64,000 nt of DNA from Nocardioides kribbensis (GTDB lineage: Bacteria > Actinomycetota > Actinomycetes > Propionibacteriales > Nocardioidaceae). Made by a program: the position numbers and the translations under genes. Numbering within the stretch: position 1 is the first letter of the stretch; each line of letters begins with the position of its first letter. This document shows, piece by piece, positions 37,411-45,888 of this stretch. The notes beneath the pieces are model-generated. The model did not search any database. It saw only the letters and a list, made by a program, of their open reading frames with translations, and was not told the origin of the DNA. The stretch covers positions 186,001-250,000 of the forward strand of contig NZ_JADCLL010000006.1 of the NCBI RefSeq assembly GCF_015070375.1, written 5' to 3'.

Positions 37411-38373
37411 TTACACGGGACGTCTGGAGCCGACCAAGTCGAGGCGTCCGGAGACCCGCTCGACGCCCTGCCGGCGGGCCGCGGCGAGGGTCAGCGCGAG
37501 GAAGACCAGCGACTGCGTGAGCGTCACGGGGATGCTCCACCAGCTCCCGCCGGTGGGGTTGAGCGCGGAGGTCATGTCGCCGAAGGCCAGGGCCAGGCCG
37601 TAGGCGAAGAAGTTGTTGAGCACGTGCATCGCGATGCCCGCCTCGAGCCCGCCGGTGAGCACCACCAGGGCGCCCGCCACCAGGCCGAAGGCGAAGCGGT
37701 CGAAGAAGATCGGCAGGTCCTGGCCCAGCCCGTGGGCCAGGGCGAACAGCAGCGCCGGCACGACGACGGCGACCCAGCGCTGGCGCACGAGCCCGCCGCA
37801 GACCTGGGTGAGGTAGCCGCGGAACGCGTACTCCTCCCCCGCCGCCTGCAGCGGGGTCAGCAGCACGATCACCAGCAGGAAGTCGCGGGTGGTGCGCGAG
37901 AAGTCGTTGACCTGCCCGCTGACCTGCGTGCTCCCGCCTTGGGCGGGCAGCACGGCCGAGACCACCAGGGTCGCCACCAGTGCCAGCAGCGCCAGCCCCA
38001 GGCAGGTGGCGAACCAGCGCCACCGGATGCGCGGTCGCACCGAGGCCAGCCAGCCCGGCCGCAGCCGGTGCACGCTCCACAGCACCAGCCATGCCGCGGG
38101 GATCGCCGCGGCCCACCCGAGGTTGACCACGGCGAGGAAGACCGGGGTGACCTCGTCGGCGCCCGACAGCCGTCGCGAGGCCTCGGCGCCGTCGACGCCG
38201 GTGAGCAGCAGGTAGACGCTGAGCACCGAGACGACGACCACCTGGGCCAGCAGCACGAGGGCCACCAGGGCCACCACGCCGACGAGGGGGCGCCACGCCC
38301 CCGGCCGGCCGGCGCGCAGCAGCCGCTGGTACTCCAACGGCTCCGGCGTACGGGCGGGGGCGTGGTCGCTCAC
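37411..38373 (-). CDS. CPBP family intramembrane metalloprotease
   Basis: 320-residue polytopic membrane protein of the CAAX-protease/bacteriocin-processing (Abi) family, with about eight hydrophobic segments. Active-site motifs are [14 protein letters not shown] (EExxxR), [10 protein letters not shown] (His) and [12 protein letters not shown] (HxxxN). Substrate unknown; relatives act in bacteriocin immunity or membrane protein cleavage. GTG 38373 overlaps the gltX stop by four bases (GTGA), so it is translationally coupled to gltX. Confidence 0.88.
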   Translation of the reverse strand: MSDHAPARTPEPLEYQRLLRAGRPGAWRPLVGVVALVALVLLAQVVVVSVLSVYLLLTGVDGAEASRRLSGADEVTPVFLAVVNLGWAAAIPAAWLVLWSVHRLRPGWLASVRPRIRWRWFATCLGLALLALVATLVVSAVLPAQGGSTQVSGQVNDFSRTTRDFLLVIVLLTPLQAAGEEYAFRGYLTQVCGGLVRQRWVAVVVPALLFALAHGLGQDLPIFFDRFAFGLVAGALVVLTGGLEAGIAMHVLNNFFAYGLALAFGDMTSALNPTGGSWWSIPVTLTQSLVFLALTLAAARRQGVERVSGRLDLVGSRRPV

Positions 38374-39863
38374 GCGCCCAGCGCCCCCTCCAGGCGGGCC
38401 AGGCCGCGCTCGCGGCCGAGCAGCTCGAGGCTCTCGAAGAGCGGCGGGGAGACCCTGCGGCCGGTCACCGCGACGCGCACCGGCCCGAAGGCGTGGCGGG
38501 GCTTGAGGCCCATCTCGTCGACCAGGCGCGTCTGCAGCGCCTCCTGGATGGCGGCAGTCGACCACTGCTCCAGGCCGGCCAGGGCGTCGTGGGAGGCCTG
38601 GACGACCGCGCGGCCGTCGTCGGTGGCCACCAGCTTCTCGACGTCGGCGGGGTCGCGGGTGAAGTCGGCCTCCTCGACGAAGAGGAACCCGAGCATGTCG
38701 ACGGCCTCGGTGAGCTTGTTGATGCGCTCGGCGACCAGCGGCATCGCCAGCTCGAGCAGCTGCGCGTCGGCGTCGCCCACCGGGTCGGACACGACGCCGG
38801 CGGCCTTGAGGAAGGGCAGCGCGCGGTGGGCGATGTCCTCGGTGGAGAGCAGCCGCATGTGGGAGCTGTTGATCGCGTCGGCCTTCTTGAGGTCGAAGCG
38901 GGCGGGGTTGGGGTTGACGTCGCCGATCTCGAAGGCCTCGACCATCTCCTCCAGCGTGAAGACGTCACGGTCGGCGGCGATCGCCCAGCCGAGGAGGGCG
39001 ACGTAGTTGAGCAGGCCCTCGGGCAGGAAGCCGGCCTCGCGGTAGCCCAGGGCGTTGGCCTCGGGGTCGCGCTTGCTGAGCTTCTTGTTGCCCTGGCCCA
39101 TGACGTAGGGCAGGTGGCCGAAGTACGGCGCGCCCGTGCCGATGCCGACGTCGGCCAGGGCGGCGTAGAGCGCGATCTGGCGCGGGGTACTGGAGAGCAG
39201 GTCCTCGCCGCGCAGCACGTGGGTGATCTCCATGAGCGCGTCGTCGACGGGGTTGACCAGCGTGTAGAGCGGGTCGCCGTTGGCCCGGGCCAGCGCGTAG
39301 TCGGGCACGTGGTCGGAGTGGAAGGTGATCGTACCGCGCACGAGGTCGTCGAAGGCGATCTCGCCGTCGGGCATCTTGAAGCGCACGACGGCCGAGCGGC
39401 CCTCGGCCTCGAAGGCCGCGACCTGCTCGCCGGTCAGGTCGCGGCAGAAGCGGTCGTAGCCCAGGATCTTCGAGCCCGACGCCTTGCGGCGCGCGTCGAT
39501 CTCCTCGGTGGTGCAGAAGCAGCGGTAGGTGTGCCCGGCCTCGGCCAGCCGGGCCAGGGCGTCGACGTAGAGATGACCGCGCTGCGACTGCAGGTAGGGC
39601 CCGTGGTCGCCGCCGACCTCGGGACCCTCGTCCCAGCCCAGGCCGAGCCAGTGGAAGAGGTCGACGAGGGCGTCGTAGGACTCCTGGGTGTTGCGGGCGG
39701 TGTCGGTGTCCTCGATGCGGAAGACGAAGGTGCCGCCGTGGTGGCGCGCGAAGGCCCAGTTGTAGAGCGCGGTGCGGACCAGGCCGACGTGCGGGCTGCC
39801 GGTGGGGCTCGGGGCCATGCGCACGCGGACGGGACGGTCGGTGCCGGGGGTCGTGGTGCTCAA
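38370..39863 (-). CDS. gltX: Glutamyl-tRNA synthetase
   Basis: 497-residue class I synthetase. [26 protein letters not shown] holds the HIGH-type motif (SPHVG); [17 protein letters not shown] holds the KMSKS-type motif (KLSKR). [18 protein letters not shown] is the usual Glu-binding region. Actinobacteria lack glutaminyl-tRNA synthetase and normally charge tRNA-Gln with Glu by this enzyme, followed by GatCAB. Start TTG 39863 overlaps the FAHD stop (TTGA). Downstream lie genes for tRNA-Gln and tRNA-Glu, its two substrates. Confidence 0.95.
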   Translation of the reverse strand: MSTTTPGTDRPVRVRMAPSPTGSPHVGLVRTALYNWAFARHHGGTFVFRIEDTDTARNTQESYDALVDLFHWLGLGWDEGPEVGGDHGPYLQSQRGHLYVDALARLAEAGHTYRCFCTTEEIDARRKASGSKILGYDRFCRDLTGEQVAAFEAEGRSAVVRFKMPDGEIAFDDLVRGTITFHSDHVPDYALARANGDPLYTLVNPVDDALMEITHVLRGEDLLSSTPRQIALYAALADVGIGTGAPYFGHLPYVMGQGNKKLSKRDPEANALGYREAGFLPEGLLNYVALLGWAIAADRDVFTLEEMVEAFEIGDVNPNPARFDLKKADAINSSHMRLLSTEDIAHRALPFLKAAGVVSDPVGDADAQLLELAMPLVAERINKLTEAVDMLGFLFVEEADFTRDPADVEKLVATDDGRAVVQASHDALAGLEQWSTAAIQEALQTRLVDEMGLKPRHAFGPVRVAVTGRRVSPPLFESLELLGRERGLARLEGALGA

Positions 39864-40669
39864 CGCTGTGCCACCTTGTTCGTGAGGGTGCCGAGGCCGG
39901 CGATCGAGATCTCCACCTCGTCGCCCACCTCCATCGGACCGACGCCCTCGGGGGTGCCGGTGAGGATGACGTCGCCCGGGAGCAGCGTCATGACGCTGGA
40001 GACGTGGGCCACCAGCGCGGGGATGTCGAAGATCATGTCGGCGGTCGAGCCGTCCTGGACGGTCTCGCCGTTGAGGAAGGTCTGCACCGACACCCCGTCC
40101 TTGAAGTGCTGCGGGTCGAGGTCGGTCTCGATCCACGGCCCCAGCGGGCAGAAGGAGTCGAAGCCCTTCGCGCGGGTGAACTGCACGTCGGAGCGCTGCA
40201 GGTCGCGCGCGGTCACGTCGTTGGCGATGGTGTAGCCGTGGATGACGTCGGTGGCCTGCTCGGGCGGCACGTCGCGGCAGATGCGGCCGATGACCACGGC
40301 CAGCTCGCCCTCGTAGTGCAGCTCCCGGGTCTGGCGGGGGTAGAAGATCGGGTCGCCCGGGCCTACCACGCTGGTGTTGGGCTTGAGGAACATCAGCGGC
40401 TCCTCGGGCAGGTCGTGGCCCAGCTCGGCGGCGTGGGCGGCGTAGTTGCGCCCGATGCCGACGACCTTGCTGCGCGGCAGGACGGGCGCGAGCAGGCGCA
40501 CGTCGGAGAGCTTGTGCTCCTGGTCGAGCAGCTTGACGCCGACGTAGAGCGGGTCGCCGGCCAGGGCCACGACGACGCTGTCCTCGTCGGGCTGGCCGAA
40601 CTCGTCCACCTCCCCCGTCACGACGCCGTAGAGAGGGTCTTCGCCGGTGGTGAATCTCGCGATGCGCAC
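39860..40669 (-). CDS. Fumarylacetoacetate hydrolase (FAHD) family protein
   Basis: 269-residue FAH-superfamily enzyme. [33 protein letters not shown] and [14 protein letters not shown] carry the metal-binding Glu residues, and [32 protein letters not shown] the Asp. Members act as acylpyruvase, oxaloacetate decarboxylase or hydratase/isomerase; the substrate here is not known. GTG 40669. The pairing with gltX is common in actinobacteria, and the two overlap by four bases. Confidence 0.92.
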   Translation of the reverse strand: MRIARFTTGEDPLYGVVTGEVDEFGQPDEDSVVVALAGDPLYVGVKLLDQEHKLSDVRLLAPVLPRSKVVGIGRNYAAHAAELGHDLPEEPLMFLKPNTSVVGPGDPIFYPRQTRELHYEGELAVVIGRICRDVPPEQATDVIHGYTIANDVTARDLQRSDVQFTRAKGFDSFCPLGPWIETDLDPQHFKDGVSVQTFLNGETVQDGSTADMIFDIPALVAHVSSVMTLLPGDVILTGTPEGVGPMEVGDEVEISIAGLGTLTNKVAQR

Positions 40670-40785
40670 CCCTCGACCCTAGCGAGGCGGGCCGTGCCGG
40701 GCCGAACCCGAGGCGGTGCCTCGACCGGGCCCGCGACCGGGCCCGCGACTGGGCGCCCGACGACGGGCCGCGGATAATCCCTGCG

Positions 40786-41655
40786 GTGACCCCGACCGCG
40801 CCGCCGCTCGTGCTCGACGAGGAGACCTGGCGCGCGCGGGCCGCCGCGCACGCCGAGCGGGTCGACGCCTTCCTCGCCCCCCACCTCGCGCGACGCGGGG
40901 CCAGCGTCAAGCACCCCGTGCACGACTTCCTCTTCACCTACTACTCCCAGCGCCCGGCCCAGCTGCGCCGCTGGCACCCCGGCTTCGGAGCCGCGCTGGG
41001 GGGCGACGCCACGGCGTACGCCGGGCTCAAGGGGTACGCCGGGGACCCGCCGGCCGTCGGCGTGGAGCACGTGGCGGCCCAGCGCCCGCTGCTCGAGGCG
41101 CTGCGCCGCCTGCTGGCCGCGACCGCGGCGCGACCGGCCGCCTTCGGCTGCTTCGGGCTGCACGAGTGGGCGATGGTGCACCGCGCCGACGAGACCCGCC
41201 ACGACTGGCCGCTGCGCCTGGGCCGCGAGGGCACCGACGCGGTGGTGGAGTCGCACCGCATCACCTGCACCCACTTCGACGCCTTCCGCTTCTTCACCCC
41301 CACCGCGGCCCCGCTCAACACCCTCGCGCCGAGCGCCGCCGACCGGCCCGACTTCGAGCAGCCCGGCTGCCTGCACGCCGGGATGGACCTCTACAAGCAC
41401 GCCTTCCGGCTCACGCCGATGATCTGCTCCGACCTCGTCGCCGACTGCTTCGAGCTGGCCCGCGACATCCGCGAGCTCGACATGCGCGCCGCGCCCTACG
41501 ACCTGGCCGACCTCGGCTTCGAACCCGTGCGCATCGAGACCGCCGAGGGCAAGGCCGCCTACGTCGCCGCGCAGCGGGAGTTCAGCGAGCGCGGTGCGCC
41601 GCTGCGGGCGCGGCTGCTCGGCGAGGTCGACCGGCTGCTGGCCGTCGCCGGCTGA
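40786..41655 (+). CDS. Conserved actinobacterial protein (often named 3-methyladenine DNA glycosylase)
   Basis: 289-residue soluble protein with segments [38 protein letters not shown] and [49 protein letters not shown]. From memory, relatives in Streptomyces and Nocardioides carry the label 3-methyladenine DNA glycosylase, but I see no HhH or AAG-type motif, so the label may be an inherited error. Conserved His/Cys/Asp residues suggest a metal or redox site. GTG start at 40786; divergent from the FAHD gene. Confidence 0.65.
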   Translation: MTPTAPPLVLDEETWRARAAAHAERVDAFLAPHLARRGASVKHPVHDFLFTYYSQRPAQLRRWHPGFGAALGGDATAYAGLKGYAGDPPAVGVEHVAAQRPLLEALRRLLAATAARPAAFGCFGLHEWAMVHRADETRHDWPLRLGREGTDAVVESHRITCTHFDAFRFFTPTAAPLNTLAPSAADRPDFEQPGCLHAGMDLYKHAFRLTPMICSDLVADCFELARDIRELDMRAAPYDLADLGFEPVRIETAEGKAAYVAAQREFSERGAPLRARLLGEVDRLLAVAG

Positions 41656-42378
41656 GAGCCCCGGCCGTCGCCGGGTGGGCGGCGGTGGTCGAGGAGGGAG
41701 GAGCGTCAGCGACGACCGTCTCGCGCGGAAGGCGGTGCACGGCCCCGGCGTACCGGGGTCCCCGACCCTGCGACCGGCCCTGTGACCAGCCCGGTGACCA
41801 GCCCTGTGACGGGCCCGGTGACGGGCCCGGTGACCGGCGCGTGGGTCGGCCCGGCGGGCGGCGTCGGCGAGTGGCGGGAGACGACACCTGCGGCGGTCCT
41901 CGACCGGTCGTACGCCGCCACTTCTCGCGCGACCCAGTCGGCGACACGAAGCGCCCCCGCGTGGTGGGGTCGGCAGCGCTCGCGGTGACCGACCGCGCGG
42001 GAGTGGCGGGAGACGACACCTGCGGCTGGTGTCGACACGGTCGCTGGCGTGGTGCCTGCTGAGCGAGCGTCTCGAGGGGCTCCCTCCTCGACCACCGCGC
42101 GGGTGGGTGGTTTCGAGACGGTCGCTGGCGCTCCCTCCTCAACCACCGTGACGGGTCGCCGGCGTGGTCGCTGCTGAGCGAGCGTCTCGAGGGGCTCCCT
42201 CCTCGACCACCGCGCGGGTGGGTGGTTTCGAGACGGTCGCCGGCGCTCCCTCCTCAACCACCGTGACGGGTCGCCGGCGTGGTCCCTGCGGAGCGAGCGC
42301 AGCGAGCGTCTCGACGGGCCCCTTCCCCACCACCGGGCCACGGTGTGACGTTCGTCCTCCGAGACCACAGATGCAGAC
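41656..42378. repeat. 720-base non-coding region rich in repeats
   Basis: No gene that I can support. From left: 41684-41725 is a copy, in inverse orientation, of the motif repeated at 42.1 kb (GTGGTCGAGGAGGGAGGAGC...). At 41779-41838 are about seven 10-11-base units of the type gtgaccagcccg/gtgacgggcccg. A 26-base direct repeat starts at 41869 and again at 42001 (gtggcgggagacgacacctg core). Then comes the 115-base tandem repeat. It ends at the iron boxes upstream of desA. Confidence 0.85.
42046..42330. repeat. 115-base tandem repeat, about 2.4 copies
   Basis: Units begin at 42046, 42161 and 42276 (each starting ggcgtggt). Units 1 and 2 are almost identical over 115 bases; unit 3 is partial and diverges after about 45 bases. 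Each unit contains two related segments, gagcgtctcgaggggctccc and tcgagacggtcgctggcgct, each followed by ctcctc and an accaccg box. Confidence 0.88.
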
Positions 42379-42411
42379 TTAGGCAAACCTAACTAAGGTG
42401 AGCCTTACCTG
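42379..42411 (+). promoter_or_regulatory. Two overlapping iron boxes (IdeR/DmdR/DtxR type)
   Basis: TTAGGCAAACCTAACTAAG (42379-42397) and CTAAGGTGAGCCTTACCTG (42393-42411) both resemble the 19-base consensus TTAGGTTAGGCTAACCTAA; the second matches at about 13 of its central 17 positions. They lie just upstream of desA. Such sites bind iron-loaded IdeR/DmdR and shut off siderophore genes. The regulator gene is not in the window. Confidence 0.82.
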
Positions 42412-42434
42412 ACCTGATCTCGGAAGGATCTCCG

Positions 42435-43919
42435 GTGCCCCCCTCCCCTCGCGCCCTGGCGCACCTGTTCCACCCCGACCACGCCGACGCCTACGTCGCC
42501 TCGATGCGCCTCGGCGTCGACCACCTCGCCGACGCCCTCACCCGGGTGTCCGGCCCGGCGACCGGGGTCGGCCCGGCGCAGGCGGCGAAGCCGGTGCTCG
42601 ACGTCGACCTCGACGCCCCCCTCGAGGACCCGGCGGCGGCGCTGGAGGAGATGGGCCGGCTGTGGCTCGACGACACGGTGTGGTTCCACGAGCCGACCTA
42701 CGCCGCCCACCTCAACTGCCCCGTGGTGATCCCCGCCCTGCTGGCCGAGGTCTTCGTCTCCGGGGTCAACGCCAGCCTCGACACCTTCGACCAGAGCGTC
42801 GCCGGCACCTTCGTCGAGCGCCACCTGGTGGCGTGGACCGCGGGGCGCATCGGCTGGGCCGCCGGCTCGCAGGACGAGTCGGGCGCCGACGCGGTCCCCG
42901 ACGGGGTCTTCACCAGCGGCGGCTCGCAGTCCAACCTCCAGGCCCTCCACCTGGCCCGCGACCGCGCCCTCGCCGCCGGAGCGGCGCCGGCCGACCTGCG
43001 GGTGCTCGCGTCGGTCGACGCCCACTTCAGCGTGCAGAAGTCGGCGCGCCTGCTCGGCCTGCCCGCCGAGGCGGTCGTGGCCGTCGGCGTCGACGCCCGC
43101 CGCCGGCTCGACCCAGCCCGCCTGGCGGACGCCCTCGACGCCGTGGTGGCCGAGGGCCGCACCGCGATGGCGGTCGTCGCCACCGCCGGCACGACCGACT
43201 TCGGCGCCATCGACCCGCTGGCGCAGGTGGCCGACCTGACCGAGCGTCACGGCTGCTGGCTGCACGTGGACGCGGCGTACGGCGGGGGGCTGCTGGTCTC
43301 CCCCACCCAGCGCGGGCGCCTCGACGGGATCGAGCGGGCCGACTCGGTCACCGTCGACTTCCACAAGACGTGGTTCCAGCCCGTCTCCTCCAGCGCCGTG
43401 CTCGTGCGCGACGCGCGCACGCTGGGCCACGTGGCGTGGCACGCCGACTACCTCAACCCCCGTGACCCCGGCGGCGCGGCGAGCCCCCACCAGGTCGACA
43501 AGAGCCTGCAGACCACCCGGCGCTTCGACGCGCTCAAGCTGTGGCTGACGCTGCGCGTGATGGGCCCGGAGGTCATCGGGGAGTACGTCGACACCGTCAC
43601 CGGCCTGGCCCGCGAGGTCGGCGAGCACCTGGCTGCCGACCGCCGCGTCGAGCTGGCGGCCGTGCCCGAGCTGAGCACGGTGGTCTTCCGCTACCGCCCG
43701 CCGGGGCTCGGCGAGGACGCCGCCGACCGGCTGGTGCCGCTGGTGCGCTCGGCGCTCTACGAGCGCGGCCTCGGCATGGTCGCGGCCACCACGCTGGAGG
43801 GCCGGCGCTGGCTCAAGCTGACCCTGCTCAACCCGATGGCCACCACCGAGGACCTGCTCGGCGTCGTGGACCACTGCGTCGCCCTGGCCGAGGAGCTGCT
43901 CGGGGAGGTGGCCGCGTGA
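42435..43919 (+). CDS. desA: Lysine decarboxylase, siderophore pathway
   Basis: 494-residue group II PLP decarboxylase. ATAGTTDFGAIDPLAQVADLTERHG-type and WLHVDAAYGGGLL segments precede the PLP lysine in SVTVDFHKTWFQP. It would make cadaverine from L-lysine, the first step of desferrioxamine synthesis. Relatives also decarboxylate 2,4-diaminobutyrate, but the following DesB/DesC/DesD genes favour lysine. GTG 42435 is preceded by GGAAGGA. First gene of a four-gene operon with stop-start overlaps, under iron boxes. Confidence 0.92.
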   Translation: MPPSPRALAHLFHPDHADAYVASMRLGVDHLADALTRVSGPATGVGPAQAAKPVLDVDLDAPLEDPAAALEEMGRLWLDDTVWFHEPTYAAHLNCPVVIPALLAEVFVSGVNASLDTFDQSVAGTFVERHLVAWTAGRIGWAAGSQDESGADAVPDGVFTSGGSQSNLQALHLARDRALAAGAAPADLRVLASVDAHFSVQKSARLLGLPAEAVVAVGVDARRRLDPARLADALDAVVAEGRTAMAVVATAGTTDFGAIDPLAQVADLTERHGCWLHVDAAYGGGLLVSPTQRGRLDGIERADSVTVDFHKTWFQPVSSSAVLVRDARTLGHVAWHADYLNPRDPGGAASPHQVDKSLQTTRRFDALKLWLTLRVMGPEVIGEYVDTVTGLAREVGEHLAADRRVELAAVPELSTVVFRYRPPGLGEDAADRLVPLVRSALYERGLGMVAATTLEGRRWLKLTLLNPMATTEDLLGVVDHCVALAEELLGEVAA

Positions 43920-45340
43920 GCGCCTCCACCTCGTCCGCCGGCACCGCCGCCGCCCCCTCGACCGGCCGGGTGCACGACCTGGTCGGCATCGGCCTGGGCC
44001 CCTTCAACCTCGGCCTCGCCTGCCTCGCCGACCCCCTCGACGACCTCGACGCGGTCTTCCTCGAGGCCCGCGACGAGCTGGCCTGGCACCCCGGCATGAT
44101 GCTCGACGACGCGACCCTCCAGGTGCCGTTCCTGGCCGACCTGGTCACCATGGCCGACCCGACGTCGCGGTGGTCCTTCCTCAACTTCCTCAAGCAGACC
44201 GGGCAGCTCTACCCCTTCTACGTGCGCGAGTCGTTCTACCCGCTGCGCCGCGAGTACGACGACTACTGCCGCTGGGCCGCCGAGGGTCTCGCCTCGGTGC
44301 GCTTCGGCTGCCCCGTCGTGCGCGTCGAGCACACCGACGACCTCGACCTCGACGCCCACCCGGGGCTGAGGGACCGGCTGCACGAGGGGCTCGACCCCCA
44401 CGGCGCCGCGGGCGCGGCGTACGTCGTGACGACGGCCTCCGGCGAGACCGTGCTGGGGCGCCGCCTCGTGCTCGGGGTCGGCACCCGCCCGCGCGTGCTC
44501 GACAGCGTGCGCGCGGCCGGCGGGCCCGCGCTGCACTCCGCCGACTACCTGCCGCACAAGCAGCGGCTGCAGCAGCAGCGCTCGATCACGATCGTCGGGA
44601 GCGGGCAGAGCGCGGCCGAGATCTACCGCGACCTGCTGGCCGAGTCGCCCGGTCACGACTACGAGCTGACCTGGCTGACCCGCAGCCCGCGCTTCTTCCC
44701 CATGGAGTACACCAAGCTCACCCTCGAGCTGACCTCGCCGGAGTACTCCGCCTACTTCCAGGGCCTCGACGCCGGCACCCGCGAGCGGCTGCTGCGCGAG
44801 CAGCGCTCGCTCTACAAGGGCATCAGTGGCGACCTGGTCGACGAGATCTCCGACCTGCACTACCGGCTGCGGGTGCAGGGCGCGGGACCGCGGACCACGC
44901 TGGTGAGCGCCACCACCCTCACCGGCGCCCGCTGGGACGGCGAGGCCTACGACCTCGACCTGCGCCACGACGAGACCGGCGAGGACTTCGGGCTGCGCAC
45001 CGAGGGCCTCGTGCTCGCCACCGGCTACGAGGCCTCCGTGCCGGACTTCCTCGACCCCGTGCGCCACCGGCTGCGTCTCGACGAGCGCGGCCGCTACCTC
45101 GCCGACTCCCGCTACGCCGTCGACCGGGCCGGCCGCGAGGTCTTCGTGCAGAACGGCGAGGAGCACACCCACGGGTTCGTCGCCCCCGACCTCGGCATGG
45201 GCGCCTACCGCAGCTCCGCGATCCTCGCCGCCGTCACCGGCCGCGAGGTCTACCCCCTGGAGAAGCGGGTGGCCGTGCAGAGCTTCGGCGTGCCCGACCA
45301 CCTGCGCCGGGCCCCCGCCGGGCAGGGAGCGACGCGGTGA
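43916..45340 (+). CDS. desB: Cadaverine/lysine N-hydroxylase (N6-monooxygenase)
   Basis: 474-residue flavin- and NADPH-dependent N-hydroxylating monooxygenase. FAD motif VGIGLGPFNLGLA; QVPFLADLVTMADPTSRWSFLNFLKQTGQLYPFYVRESFYPLRREYDDYCRWA is typical; NADPH motif TIVGSGQSAAEIYRDLL; ATGYE late motif. It would convert cadaverine to N-hydroxycadaverine. GTG 43916 overlaps the desA stop by four bases. Confidence 0.93.
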   Translation: MSASTSSAGTAAAPSTGRVHDLVGIGLGPFNLGLACLADPLDDLDAVFLEARDELAWHPGMMLDDATLQVPFLADLVTMADPTSRWSFLNFLKQTGQLYPFYVRESFYPLRREYDDYCRWAAEGLASVRFGCPVVRVEHTDDLDLDAHPGLRDRLHEGLDPHGAAGAAYVVTTASGETVLGRRLVLGVGTRPRVLDSVRAAGGPALHSADYLPHKQRLQQQRSITIVGSGQSAAEIYRDLLAESPGHDYELTWLTRSPRFFPMEYTKLTLELTSPEYSAYFQGLDAGTRERLLREQRSLYKGISGDLVDEISDLHYRLRVQGAGPRTTLVSATTLTGARWDGEAYDLDLRHDETGEDFGLRTEGLVLATGYEASVPDFLDPVRHRLRLDERGRYLADSRYAVDRAGREVFVQNGEEHTHGFVAPDLGMGAYRSSAILAAVTGREVYPLEKRVAVQSFGVPDHLRRAPAGQGATR

Positions 45341-45888
45341 GGGCGACCCTGGGCCCGCTGCCCCTCGACCCCGCCACCCTGCGGCTGCTCCACGCCTGGG
45401 TCACCCACCCTCGCTCGGCCTTCTGGCAGATGCAGGGCGCCACCTACGACGACGTGGCCGTCGAGTACGTCGGCATCGCCGCCTCCCCCACCCACGACGC
45501 CTGGCTGGGCCGTGTCGACGGGGAGCCGACCTTCCTCGCCGAGACCTACGACCCCGCCGCCGACCCGCACCTGCGCGACCTGCCCGAGCTCGAGCCCGGC
45601 GACCTGGGCATGCACGTGCTCGTCGCCCCGCCCACCGGGCCACCGCGACCCGGGCTGACCCGCGCGGTCCTCGCCGCGGTGATGGCCCACTGCCTCGCCG
45701 ACCCCGCGGTGCGCCGCGTCGTGGTGGAGCCCGACGTGCGCAACACCGCCATCGCCGCACTCAACGCCGAGGCCGGCTTCGTCGTGGCCCGCCACGTCGC
45801 CCTGCCCGGCAAGACCGCCGCCCTGTCCTTCTGCACCCGCGAGGCCCACGCCGCCTCCCGCCTCTCCCGACTGGAGACCACCCGATGA
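45337..45888 (+). CDS. desC: GNAT acyltransferase, siderophore pathway
   Basis: 183-residue acyltransferase of the IucB/RhbD-type GNAT group. HPRSAFWQMQGATYDDVAVEYVGIAAS and EPTFLAETYDP are typical; the acyl-CoA site is in GMHVLVAPPTGPPRPGLTRAVLAAVMAH, and VRRVVVEPDVRNTAIAALNAEAGF is the GNAT late motif. It acylates N-hydroxycadaverine with succinyl-CoA or acetyl-CoA to form the hydroxamate. GTG 45337 overlaps desB by four bases. Confidence 0.9.
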   Translation: MRATLGPLPLDPATLRLLHAWVTHPRSAFWQMQGATYDDVAVEYVGIAASPTHDAWLGRVDGEPTFLAETYDPAADPHLRDLPELEPGDLGMHVLVAPPTGPPRPGLTRAVLAAVMAHCLADPAVRRVVVEPDVRNTAIAALNAEAGFVVARHVALPGKTAALSFCTREAHAASRLSRLETTR

